Origin: Actinomycetota bacterium
GTDB taxonomy: Bacteria > Actinomycetota > Acidimicrobiia > Spongiisociales > ZC4RG35
Direction of reading: 5' to 3'
Assembly (NCBI GenBank): GCA_019347585.1
Contig: JAHWLC010000060.1
Location: 1-6,700, forward strand
DNA length: 6,700 nt
Part shown: positions 1 through 5,627 of the stretch, piece by piece
How the letters are laid out: each line of letters starts with the position of its first letter
Numbering within the stretch: position 1 is the first letter of the stretch
Translations under genes and position numbers: made by a program
The notes under the pieces: generated by a model
Told to the model about the DNA's origin: nothing
Database searches by the model: none
The model's input: only the letters and a program-made list of their open reading frames with translations

Positions 1-308
1 TGCGAGCGCTGTTGGGCGCCGCGGCATACTTTGCCGGCGCCTTGTTGCTTTGGCTGGTGGTCCGCGGTCAGGGTTTCGGGGCCGGGGACGTCAAGCTGGC
101 CCCCCAGCTCGGGCTGTTCACGAGCTACCTCTCCTGGGGCACGCTGGGTTGGGCGGTGTTCGCCACCGCCATTCTCGGCGGTGTCTTCGCGCTGGCACTG
201 GTGCTGGTGGGGCGGGCGGGGATGAAGACCGAGCTGCCCTACGGCCCGCCCATGATCCTGGGAGCCTGGATCGCCATCGCCTGGTCCGGCCTGGTCCCCC
301 CCGGCTGA
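1..308 (+). CDS. Prepilin peptidase (type IV leader peptidase, A24 family), C-terminal fragment
   Basis: The reading frame is already open at base 3 (codons R-A-L-L-G-A) and ends at TGA 306-308, so this is the last ~102 codons of a gene that starts left of the window. The TTG at 12 is not a credible start. The enzyme is an inner-membrane aspartyl protease that cleaves leader peptides of type IV pilin-like proteins. The support is the motif FGAGDVKL, with the GxGD aspartate encoded at 87-89. It lies after one hydrophobic segment and is followed by two more, as in the C-terminal half of the A24 family. The first catalytic aspartate would be upstream and cannot be seen. In many actinobacteria a small peptidase of this family lies between aroE and aroC, which fits its position 22 bases before aroC. 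The substrate is unknown: the gene is conserved even where pili are not obvious. Confidence 0.82.
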   Translation, partial: RALLGAAAYFAGALLLWLVVRGQGFGAGDVKLAPQLGLFTSYLSWGTLGWAVFATAILGGVFALALVLVGRAGMKTELPYGPPMILGAWIAIAWSGLVPPG

Positions 309-315
309 GAACTCC

Positions 316-321
316 TAGCAT
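316..321 (+). promoter_or_regulatory. Possible -10 element of a near-leaderless aroC promoter
   Basis: TAGCAT matches TATAAT at four of six positions, including the TA...T core. It ends nine bases before the aroC ATG, so a transcript would begin at or only a few bases before the start codon. The 22-base gap is pyrimidine-rich near the ATG and has no Shine-Dalgarno sequence, which fits leaderless translation, common in actinobacteria. No convincing -35 box is present 16-19 bases upstream (CTGGTC at 291-296 is weak), and the upstream gene may simply read through. Confidence 0.3.
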
Positions 322-330
322 CCCGCTCCG

Positions 331-1488
331 ATGCTGAGGTTTCTCACCGCCGGGGAGTCACACGGGCCAGGGCTGGTGACCATCGTCGAGGGCCTCCCCA
401 AAGGCATCGAGATCGATGCGGAGCATTTCGCCGCCGAACTGGAAAGAAGACGCCAGGGCCACGGCCGCGGGGCGAGGATGTCGATCGAGCAGGACCAGCT
501 GGAGATAGTGGGCGGCATCCGGCACGGGCGCACCCTCGGGTCGCCGGTCGCGGTGGTGGTGCGGAACACCGAGTGGCCGCGATGGCAGGAGATCATGGGC
601 GTCGAGCCGGGGGAGGCGGGCAAGCCGGTCACCCGGCCCCGACCGGGGCACGCCGACCTCGCCGGGATGGTCAAGTACGGCACCGACGACGCCCGCGACA
701 TCCTGGAGCGGGCCTCGGCGCGGGAGACCGCGGCGCGCACCATCGCCGGAACCCTGGCCAAGAGGATGCTCTCCTATCTCGGGATGGAGGTGATCAGCCA
801 TGTCGTGGCGATCGGCGAGGTCACCTCCCAGGGGCCCATGCCGCAGCCGGGCGATCAGGAGACGATCGACGCCAGCCCGGTCCGCTGTCTCGACCCCGAG
901 GCCTCGGCGGCGATGGTGGAGGCCATCGACCGGGCCAAAGAGGACCAGGACACGCTGGGCGGGGTCTTCGAGGTGATTGCCCACGGCGTCCCCTTCGGGC
1001 TCGGCTCCCACGTCCACCACGACCGCAGGCTCGACGGCCTCTTGGCGGGTGCGCTGATGTCGGTCCCCGGCGTGAAGGCGGTGGGGATCGGTGATGGCTT
1101 CGAGCTCGCATCCCTACCCGGGTCCAAGGCCCACGACGAGATCTACCCGGGGGAAGGGGCGCCGAGGAGGGAGTCCAACCGCTCCGGAGGGCTCGAAGGG
1201 GGAATGAGCACCGGCGAGCCGATCCGGGCCCGCGTCGCCATGAAGCCGCTGTCGACGCTGATGAGACCGCTGGCCACCGTGGACATCGAGAGTGGGGAGC
1301 CGGCGCAGGCGGTCAGGGAGCGCTCCGACGTGTGCGCCGTGCCCGCCGCCGCGGTCGTCGGCGAGCAGATGATGGCATGGGTCCTCGCCTCGGAGACCCA
1401 GCGCAAGTTCGGAGGTGACACCGTCGCCGAGCTGACCGGCTCCTTCGATGCCTTCATCCGGGCGGTGGCAGACCGCTTCGGCCGGTGA
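331..1488 (+). CDS. aroC: Chorismate synthase
   Basis: Catalyses the last shikimate step: anti-1,4-elimination of phosphate from 5-enolpyruvylshikimate-3-phosphate to give chorismate, using reduced FMN, in the cytosol. At 385 residues it is in the normal bacterial range (about 350-400). Family motifs occur in order: GESHG (8-12, with active-site His11), a basic GRGARM loop (45-50), GGIRHGRTLGSP (61-72), RPGHAD (104-109, second conserved His107), ASARETAARTIAGTLA (128-143), ESNRSGGLEGGMSTGEP (281-297) and RSDVCAVPAA (331-340). ATG at 331 is chosen because MLRFLTAGESHG matches the compact N-terminus of the family. There is no Shine-Dalgarno sequence before it. The stop codon overlaps the next gene in GTGA (1485-1488), so aroC and aroK are probably translationally coupled. 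Nothing suggests damage or transfer. Confidence 0.98.
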   Translation: MLRFLTAGESHGPGLVTIVEGLPKGIEIDAEHFAAELERRRQGHGRGARMSIEQDQLEIVGGIRHGRTLGSPVAVVVRNTEWPRWQEIMGVEPGEAGKPVTRPRPGHADLAGMVKYGTDDARDILERASARETAARTIAGTLAKRMLSYLGMEVISHVVAIGEVTSQGPMPQPGDQETIDASPVRCLDPEASAAMVEAIDRAKEDQDTLGGVFEVIAHGVPFGLGSHVHHDRRLDGLLAGALMSVPGVKAVGIGDGFELASLPGSKAHDEIYPGEGAPRRESNRSGGLEGGMSTGEPIRARVAMKPLSTLMRPLATVDIESGEPAQAVRERSDVCAVPAAAVVGEQMMAWVLASETQRKFGGDTVAELTGSFDAFIRAVADRFGR

Positions 1489-1985
1489 CCATGTGGCTGG
1501 TGGGAATGATGGGCACGGGGAAGACCGCTGCCGGGCGAATCGCGGCGAACCGGCTCGGCGTGGCGTTCGCCGACACCGATCAACTGGTCGAAGCAGCGGC
1601 CGGCCGGTCGGTTGCCGAGCTGTGGGAGGCAGAGGGTGAGGCCGGCTTCCGGGAGCGGGAGCGTGTGGTGGTGAGCGATCTGGGCGGATTCGAGGGGCTG
1701 ATCGCCACCGGCGGGGGAGCGGTGCTCGACCCGGCCAACCGGGCGGTGATGCGCCAGGGCACCGTGGTCTGGCTGCGGGCCTCGCCGCCGGTCCTGGCGA
1801 AGCGGGTCGGCCTTGCTCCGAACCGTCCGCTCCTGTCCGGAGCATCGAGCCCCGCCGATTCGCTGGCCCGGCTGCTCGAGGAGCGGGACGGCCTCTACGA
1901 CACCGTTGCGAATCATGTCATCGACACCGATGAGCTCGATGTCGAGAGAATCGCGCGGAGGATCGAGGAACTGTGGAGCGGGTGA
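1485..1985 (+). CDS. aroK: Shikimate kinase
   Basis: Phosphorylates shikimate at the 3-OH with ATP (fifth shikimate step), cytosolic monomer of the P-loop NMP-kinase fold. With 166 residues it is close to the usual ~170. Visible elements: Walker A loop GMMGTGKT (7-14); DTD (30-32), which holds the shikimate/Mg aspartates; FRERE (55-59), with the shikimate-binding arginine; TGGGAV (75-80), the glycine-rich substrate loop; NRPLL (113-117), with the lid arginine; and ERDGLY (133-138), whose arginine closes on the substrate. GTG at 1485 forms a 4-base GTGA overlap with the aroC stop. ATG at 1491, two codons in, is an equally possible start that leaves the P-loop very close to the N-terminus. Neither has a clear Shine-Dalgarno sequence, so translation by coupling to aroC is likely. 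Symbol aroK is used for the single shikimate kinase in an aroCKB cluster. Confidence 0.95.
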   Translation: MTMWLVGMMGTGKTAAGRIAANRLGVAFADTDQLVEAAAGRSVAELWEAEGEAGFRERERVVVSDLGGFEGLIATGGGAVLDPANRAVMRQGTVVWLRASPPVLAKRVGLAPNRPLLSGASSPADSLARLLEERDGLYDTVANHVIDTDELDVERIARRIEELWSG

Positions 1986-3004
1986 GTGCCGCCTCCTCCG
2001 AGGTCCTGGTGGGGAGGGGTCTCCCCACGCCGGTGCTCCCACCCCGGCCAGGCCGGCGGAGGGTGGCGATCCTCACCCAGCCGGGGCCGACTCCACGCGC
2101 CCTCGAGGTGGCGGCCCTGGCCAGAGCCGAAGAGGTCGAGTGCGAGGTCATCGGTCTCCCCGACCGCGACGAGGCCAAGACCCTCGAGGTGGCAGCCTCG
2201 GTCTACGAGGCAATGGCGCGCTTCGGAGTGGCCCGGGGCGACACCGTGGTGGGGGTGGGCGGCGGCTCGGTGACCGATCTCGCCGGCTTCGTGGCCGGGA
2301 CCTGGCTGCGCGGTGTGGAGGCCGTTCACTTCCCCACGACGCTTCTGGGAGCTGTCGACGCCGCCATCGGTGGCAAGACCGGGGTCAACCTGGCCGGCAA
2401 GAACCTGGTCGGGGTGATCTGGCATCCGACTCGGGTGGCCATCGATATCGACCTCCTGGAGCAGCTGCCCGTCCCCCTGCTACGGGAAGGCATGGCCGAG
2501 GCGCTGAAGGCCGGTCTGGTCGGCGATCCTGAGCTGTGCCAGGTCCTGATGGAGTCGGGACTGGAGGCGCCCCTCGACGAGGTGGTGCTGCGCTCGGTCA
2601 GGGTGAAGGCCGGGATCGTCGACGCCGACGACAGGGAGAGAGGGATCCGGGCATACCTCAACTTCGGGCACACCATCGGTCATGCCGTGGAGTACGCCTC
2701 GTCGCTTTCCCATGGAGAGAGCGTGGCGGTGGGGATGGTGGCGGCCTGCGAGATCTCCTCGCGCATCCTGGGGTTCGGGCGGGGCGATCTCGTCCGGTCC
2801 GCCCTGGCCACGCTGGACCTGCCCACCCACGTCGACGGTCTCGACGCGGCCAGGGTCCGCGACCTACTGCGCCACGACAAGAAACGGGACGAGCACGGAT
2901 TGCGAATGGTATTGCTCGAAGACCTCGGCGCCCCCACCATCCGTAGCGTGGGAACGGAGGAGATCGAGATGGGGCTGGCGGCGGTAGGTCTCTCAGCCGG
3001 GTAG
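1973..3004 (+). CDS. aroB: 3-Dehydroquinate synthase
   Basis: Converts DAHP to 3-dehydroquinate (second shikimate step), cytosolic, using NAD and a divalent metal. The product is 343 residues, at the short end for the family (about 340-370). The N-terminal Rossmann-like part carries the NAD-binding GVGGGSVTDLAG (94-105) and PTTLLGAVDAAIGGKTGVNL (121-140). The C-terminal part holds the metal ligands by family comparison: Glu176 in GMAEALK (173-179), His233 in FGHTIGHA (231-238) and His247 in HGES (247-250). The two histidines are 14 apart rather than the usual 16, so the loop between them is two residues shorter. Start: GTG 1973 has GAGGA at 1965-1969 only three bases away. The in-frame GTG at 1982 would instead give a GTGA overlap with aroK, like the other junctions here, and loses only three residues. 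Both keep the domain intact. Confidence 0.96.
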   Translation: MERVSAASSEVLVGRGLPTPVLPPRPGRRRVAILTQPGPTPRALEVAALARAEEVECEVIGLPDRDEAKTLEVAASVYEAMARFGVARGDTVVGVGGGSVTDLAGFVAGTWLRGVEAVHFPTTLLGAVDAAIGGKTGVNLAGKNLVGVIWHPTRVAIDIDLLEQLPVPLLREGMAEALKAGLVGDPELCQVLMESGLEAPLDEVVLRSVRVKAGIVDADDRERGIRAYLNFGHTIGHAVEYASSLSHGESVAVGMVAACEISSRILGFGRGDLVRSALATLDLPTHVDGLDAARVRDLLRHDKKRDEHGLRMVLLEDLGAPTIRSVGTEEIEMGLAAVGLSAG

Positions 3005-3019
3005 CGTCGCCCCGTCAGC

Positions 3020-3025
3020 GAGGGA
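3020..3025 (+). promoter_or_regulatory. Shine-Dalgarno sequence of efp
   Basis: GAGGGA lies five bases before the ATG at 3031, within the 26-base gap after aroB. It is a usable ribosome binding site and supports this ATG, while the absence of any -35/-10 pair in the short gap suggests efp is read from the aro transcript. Confidence 0.6.
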
Positions 3026-3030
3026 CCGAG

Positions 3031-3588
3031 ATGATCAGCACCAATGACGTGCGCCCGGGAATGGCCCTGGAGCTCGAAGACGGCCTCTTCTCGATCGTCG
3101 AGCACCAGCACGTCAAGCCGGGCAAGGGCAAGGCGTTCGTACGCATGAAGCTCAAGAAGATCGAGACCGGCCAGGTCCTGGAGCGCACCTTCCGCGCCGA
3201 CGAGAACGTGAGCCAGGCGATCATCGACAGACGCGACCACCAGTACCTCTACCGCGACGAGCTCGGTTTCCACTTCATGGACCTGGAGCATTACGGACAG
3301 ATCGTGCTCGCCGCCGAGGACGTGGCCGACGCCGCCCCCTATCTGGTGGAAGGGATGACAGTGAGCCTCTCGATGTTCGAGGGGACCGCGATCGGGGTCG
3401 ATCTTCCCGCCTCGGTCGACCTCGAAGTGGCGTATGCGGAGCCGGCGGTGAAGGGCGACACCAGGACCGGGGCCACCAAACCGGTGAAGCTGGAGACCGG
3501 TCTCGAGATCCAGGTGCCCCTCTTCGTGGAGCAGGGCGACCGGGTGAGGGTGGACACCCGGACCGGCGAGTACCTGACCCGGGCATGA
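3031..3588 (+). CDS. efp: Translation elongation factor P (EF-P)
   Basis: Binds between the P and E sites of ribosomes stalled on consecutive prolines and promotes peptide bond formation. The 185-residue length is exactly typical. Three beta-barrel domains are expected: an N-terminal KOW-like domain (about 1-63) with the loop KPGKGKAF (29-36), whose tip Lys32 is the residue that is modified, or acts unmodified, in other bacteria; a middle OB domain (about 65-127); and a C-terminal OB domain with the EF-P signature LETGLEIQVPLFVEQGD (153-169) and the near-universal ending VDTRTGEY (173-180). The gene follows aroB by 26 bases and overlaps nusB by ATGA. In many actinobacteria aroQ and pepQ separate aroB from efp; they are absent here. 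The loop reads PGKGK rather than the PGKGP of the best-known actinobacterial subfamily. No EF-P modification gene is present in the window. Confidence 0.97.
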   Translation: MISTNDVRPGMALELEDGLFSIVEHQHVKPGKGKAFVRMKLKKIETGQVLERTFRADENVSQAIIDRRDHQYLYRDELGFHFMDLEHYGQIVLAAEDVADAAPYLVEGMTVSLSMFEGTAIGVDLPASVDLEVAYAEPAVKGDTRTGATKPVKLETGLEIQVPLFVEQGDRVRVDTRTGEYLTRA

Positions 3589-4130
3589 GCCGGGGCACCC
3601 CGGCTTCCGTCATCCCGGCGCGGCTGACGGTGGCGGAGCTGGCCCAGGCGATCGGCGCACACACCGACGCCGTGGCAGCGGCCCTGGAGGAACGCAGGGA
3701 GCCTTCGTCCCCCTCCGACTTGGTCTCGGGGGATCTCGCGGTATCGGTGGCCGCTGCCCTCGGCTGTGAGATCGTCGTGGAGCCCCGGGACCTCGCCCTC
3801 GAGCATCTCTACGAGCTGGAGACGGGCGGGGAGGGGACGGAGAGCCCCGAGGGCAGGGCAGGTCGCCTCAGCCAAGGGGTGGCCGCCAAGCTCGACGCGC
3901 TCGACGAGATGATCGAGAAGGTCTCCGAGCACTGGAGCGTCTCTCGCATGTCTCTGATCGATCGCAACGTGATCCGCATCGCCCTGTTCGAACTGCTCGA
4001 GGATCCGGAGACGCCGACCGGGGTGATCGTGTCCGAGGCGGTCAGGCTCGCCCAGACCTACTCCACCGAGCGCTCGGGCCCGTTCGTCAACGGGGTGCTC
4101 GCCACCCTGGCTCGAGCCGTCAGGAGCTGA
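3585..4130 (+). CDS. nusB: NusB antitermination factor with an IF2_N-like N-terminal domain
   Basis: NusB pairs with ribosomal protein S10 to bind boxA RNA in rRNA antitermination complexes. The product is 181 residues against a usual ~135-160. Residues 66-181 are Nus[13 protein letters not shown] (68-79, first helix), [19 protein letters not shown] (95-113), [17 protein letters not shown] (122-138), [12 protein letters not shown] (150-161) and PFVNGVL (166-172). Two things differ. The arginine-rich start typical of NusB (RRKAR-like) is missing, and the segment between helix 1 and LSQGV is a short Gly/Glu linker (80-93) about a dozen residues shorter than in actinobacterial relatives. Residues 13-66 instead read like the beta-alpha-alpha-alpha-beta IF2_N domain of initiation factor 2: [11 protein letters not shown] (14-24), a second helix (27-37), a third ending AAALG (56-60), then EIVVE (62-66). 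ATG 3585 forms ATGA with the efp stop. An alternative GTG at 3777 would drop this domain but leave an otherwise unexplained 188-base gap. Confidence 0.88.
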   Translation: MSRGTPASVIPARLTVAELAQAIGAHTDAVAAALEERREPSSPSDLVSGDLAVSVAAALGCEIVVEPRDLALEHLYELETGGEGTESPEGRAGRLSQGVAAKLDALDEMIEKVSEHWSVSRMSLIDRNVIRIALFELLEDPETPTGVIVSEAVRLAQTYSTERSGPFVNGVLATLARAVRS

Positions 4131-4135
4131 TTGGC

Positions 4136-4164
4136 TCGACGCCGTGCCGGGGGCGGGTTATCGT
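4136..4164 (+). promoter_or_regulatory. Candidate promoter of the pyrRBC operon
   Basis: TCGACG (4136-4141) matches the -35 consensus TTGACA at four of six positions. A 17-base spacer separates it from TATCGT (4159-4164), which matches TATAAT at four of six including TA...T. Transcription would start near the A at 4171, only a few bases before the PyrR hairpin, giving a leader of about 45 bases. The pair sits in the only sizeable gap in the window, which supports it, but short motifs like these arise by chance. Confidence 0.45.
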
Positions 4165-4174
4165 CGCATCACGA

Positions 4175-4206
4175 CCTTTAAGTACGGTCCAGCGAGGCCG
4201 GGAAGG
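4175..4206 (+). promoter_or_regulatory. PyrR-binding RNA hairpin in the pyrR leader, overlapping the Shine-Dalgarno sequence
   Basis: The sequence closely follows the known PyrR-binding element (TTTAA, then GTCCAGAGAGGC, then AAGG). Here CCTTTAA (4175-4181), GGTCCAGCGAGGCC (4186-4199) and GAAGG (4202-4206) occur in the right order and spacing. Predicted fold: lower stem CCTT (4175-4178) with AAGG (4203-4206); internal loop; upper stem CGG (4185-4187) with CCG (4198-4200); a bulged U; then CC (4189-4190) with GG (4196-4197) closing the loop AGCGA. One loop base differs from the Bacillus consensus (GC in place of GA). No terminator hairpin with a T-run follows, and the lower stem's 3' arm is part of the ribosome binding site. 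The likely mechanism is therefore translational repression by uridine-nucleotide-bound PyrR, as described for mycobacteria, not attenuation. Confidence 0.8.
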
Positions 4207-4208
4207 AG
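4203..4208 (+). promoter_or_regulatory. Shine-Dalgarno sequence that fixes the pyrR start
   Basis: AAGGAG, within GGAAGGAG (4201-4208), lies seven bases before ATG 4216. It is the strongest ribosome binding site in the window. It selects ATG 4216 over the in-frame GTG at 4144, which lies upstream of the candidate -10 box and the PyrR hairpin. Confidence 0.8.
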
Positions 4209-4215
4209 TGCGGCG

Positions 4216-4749
4216 ATGCCGCAGGTGATGAATGGCGAGGACATGCGGCGCGCCGTTCATCGCATCTCCCACGAGATCCTGGAGAACCACGGAGGCGCCG
4301 AAGCGGTGCTCCTGGTGGGGATCCACACCCGAGGGGTCCACCTGGCCCGCTGGCTGGGCGCCACCATCGAGCAGTTCGAAGGCAGGGCCGTGCCCGTCGG
4401 CGAGATCGACATCGCCACACACCGCGACGACCGCGATCTGCGCGGGCCGCGGCTCCCCAAGCAGACCGTGGTGCCGGTGCCACTCGGCGGCCGCCATGTC
4501 ATCCTGGTGGACGACGTCCTTTACACGGGGAGGACCGTGCGGGCGGCTCTCGATGCTCTCTCCGACCTGGGACGAGCGGACAGCATCGAGCTGGCCGTCC
4601 TCGTGGACCGGGGTCATCGCGAGCTCCCGATACGGGCCGACTACGTGGGAAAGAACATCCCCACGGCCCGGGACCAGACGGTCAAGGTCAGGCTGGAGGA
4701 ATCCGACGGGGAGAGCGGCGTCTGGCTGCACAGGAGCGCGGCGGCGTGA
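4216..4749 (+). CDS. pyrR: Bifunctional pyr operon regulator / uracil phosphoribosyltransferase PyrR
   Basis: RNA-binding regulator of pyrimidine genes that also has uracil phosphoribosyltransferase activity in many species. The product is 177 residues, typical for PyrR. It starts [20 protein letters not shown] (1-20), matching the family N-terminus, then LLVGIHTRG (32-40), [13 protein letters not shown] (60-72), the PRPP-binding motif [13 protein letters not shown] (95-107), [20 protein letters not shown] (129-148) and TVKVRLEE (155-162). The last blocks contribute the basic RNA-binding face. ATG 4216 is preceded by AAGGAG at seven bases. A 24-codon extension to GTG 4144 looks unlike the family and would run through the leader hairpin. 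It is the first gene of the pyr operon, overlaps pyrB by GTGA (4746-4749), and should control itself and the downstream genes through the leader hairpin. Confidence 0.97.
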   Translation: MPQVMNGEDMRRAVHRISHEILENHGGAEAVLLVGIHTRGVHLARWLGATIEQFEGRAVPVGEIDIATHRDDRDLRGPRLPKQTVVPVPLGGRHVILVDDVLYTGRTVRAALDALSDLGRADSIELAVLVDRGHRELPIRADYVGKNIPTARDQTVKVRLEESDGESGVWLHRSAAA

Positions 4750-5627
4750 AGTCGCTCATCACCACGAGCCAGCTCACCCGCCCGGCGCTAGAGGCGCTGA
4801 TCGAGCGCGCCATTCGCGTCGCCGAGGGCGGTGACCAGGATGCCGTGGCCCTTGCCGGGGCCGCGGTCGCCACACTCTTCTTCGAGCCTTCCACCCGCAC
4901 CCGTCTCTCCTTCGAGCTGGCGGCGAGGCGGCTCGGCGCCGACGTGGTGTCCTTCGATCTCGCCGGCTCCTCGGCGTCCAAGGGGGAGTCGGAGCGGGAC
5001 ACCGTCCTCACCCTGGCCGCGATGGGCCCCCAGATCCTCGTGGTGCGTCACTCCACGGGCGGCTTCCCCGACCAGGTCGAGGAGTGGACCGGGCGTGCCG
5101 TGGTCAACGGAGGCGACGGAAGCCGGGAGCACCCGACTCAGGCACTTCTCGACGCGGTCACTCTGGTGCGGAGCCTGGGACGGATCGACGGCCTCACCAT
5201 GGCCATCGTCGGGGACGTCGCCCACAGCCGGGTGGCCGGGAGCCTGATGAGGGTGATGCCCACCCTCGGCGCCGAGCTGGTCCTCGCCGGCCCCCGGCAC
5301 TTCCTCCCCGACCACCACGAGTTCTCGGTCGCGGGGGACCTCGACGAGGTGGTGGCTGCCGCCGATGTGATCTACCTCCTCCGGGTGCAGCGGGAACGGG
5401 GCGCCTCCGAGGGAAAGGGCTACCACCGCTCGTGGGGGCTCGACGCGAGGAGGGCGGCGGCGATGCGGCCCCACGCGGTGATCATGCACCCGGGGCCGAT
5501 CAACCGCGGGGTGGAGATCTCGGACGAAGCCGCCGATGGGCCCAGGTCCCTGATCCTGGACCAGGTGGCCAACGGGGTGCCCACCCGCATGGCCGTCCTC
5601 GCCACGATCGCGGAGTCGCTGTCGTGA
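4746..5627 (+). CDS. pyrB: Aspartate carbamoyltransferase catalytic subunit
   Basis: Condenses carbamoyl phosphate and L-aspartate to N-carbamoyl-aspartate, the committed step of UMP synthesis, in the cytosol as a trimer. It has 293 residues, slightly short of the usual ~305-310 but with every motif present: [13 protein letters not shown] (45-57) for carbamoyl phosphate; SSASKGES (75-82), with the active-site lysine Lys79; RHSTGG (101-106); [15 protein letters not shown] (122-136), with His129; [11 protein letters not shown] (156-166), with the aspartate-binding arginine Arg162; RVQRER (213-218); and [12 protein letters not shown] (247-258). GTG 4746 overlaps the pyrR stop in GTGA, and the N-terminus [11 protein letters not shown] aligns with the family start, so no longer form is needed. 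No pyrI regulatory subunit gene follows; pyrC does, overlapping by GTGA. Some class A enzymes form PyrB-PyrC complexes, which is possible here but not shown. Confidence 0.97.
   Translation: MKSLITTSQLTRPALEALIERAIRVAEGGDQDAVALAGAAVATLFFEPSTRTRLSFELAARRLGADVVSFDLAGSSASKGESERDTVLTLAAMGPQILVVRHSTGGFPDQVEEWTGRAVVNGGDGSREHPTQALLDAVTLVRSLGRIDGLTMAIVGDVAHSRVAGSLMRVMPTLGAELVLAGPRHFLPDHHEFSVAGDLDEVVAAADVIYLLRVQRERGASEGKGYHRSWGLDARRAAAMRPHAVIMHPGPINRGVEISDEAADGPRSLILDQVANGVPTRMAVLATIAESLS

Noticed and set aside
12..308. TTG 12 as the start of a complete 98-residue membrane protein
   Set aside because: The frame is open to the window edge and the product would lack the first catalytic aspartate and N-terminal membrane segments of the peptidase family, so it is a truncated view of a longer gene.
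1143..2042. 299-codon open frame on the - strand across aroC, aroK and the aroB start
   Set aside because: It overlaps well-supported shikimate genes, has a low-complexity Pro/Arg/Ser-rich translation and no start-site signal. Other long antisense frames (358-1020, 4788-5489, 4120-4731) were rejected for the same reason.
3777..4130. GTG 3777 as the true nusB start, giving a conventional short NusB
   Set aside because: It would leave a 188-base gap after efp in a tightly packed operon, has no Shine-Dalgarno sequence, and ignores an open, codon-biased, domain-like stretch that begins at a perfect ATGA overlap.
4109..4139. Palindrome GGCTCGAGCC (4109-4118) and a 7-base inverted repeat TCGAGCC/GGCTCGA (4112-4118 and 4133-4139) spanning the nusB stop, considered as a terminator
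   Set aside because: The stem is short, the 14-base loop is long and no T-run follows. It also overlaps coding sequence and the candidate -35 box. A weak pause site cannot be excluded, but the sequence does not support a terminator.
4144..4215. GTG 4144 as an upstream start for pyrR, adding 24 residues
   Set aside because: The extension does not resemble the PyrR N-terminus, has no ribosome binding site, and would translate through the PyrR hairpin. ATG 4216 has AAGGAG at ideal spacing.
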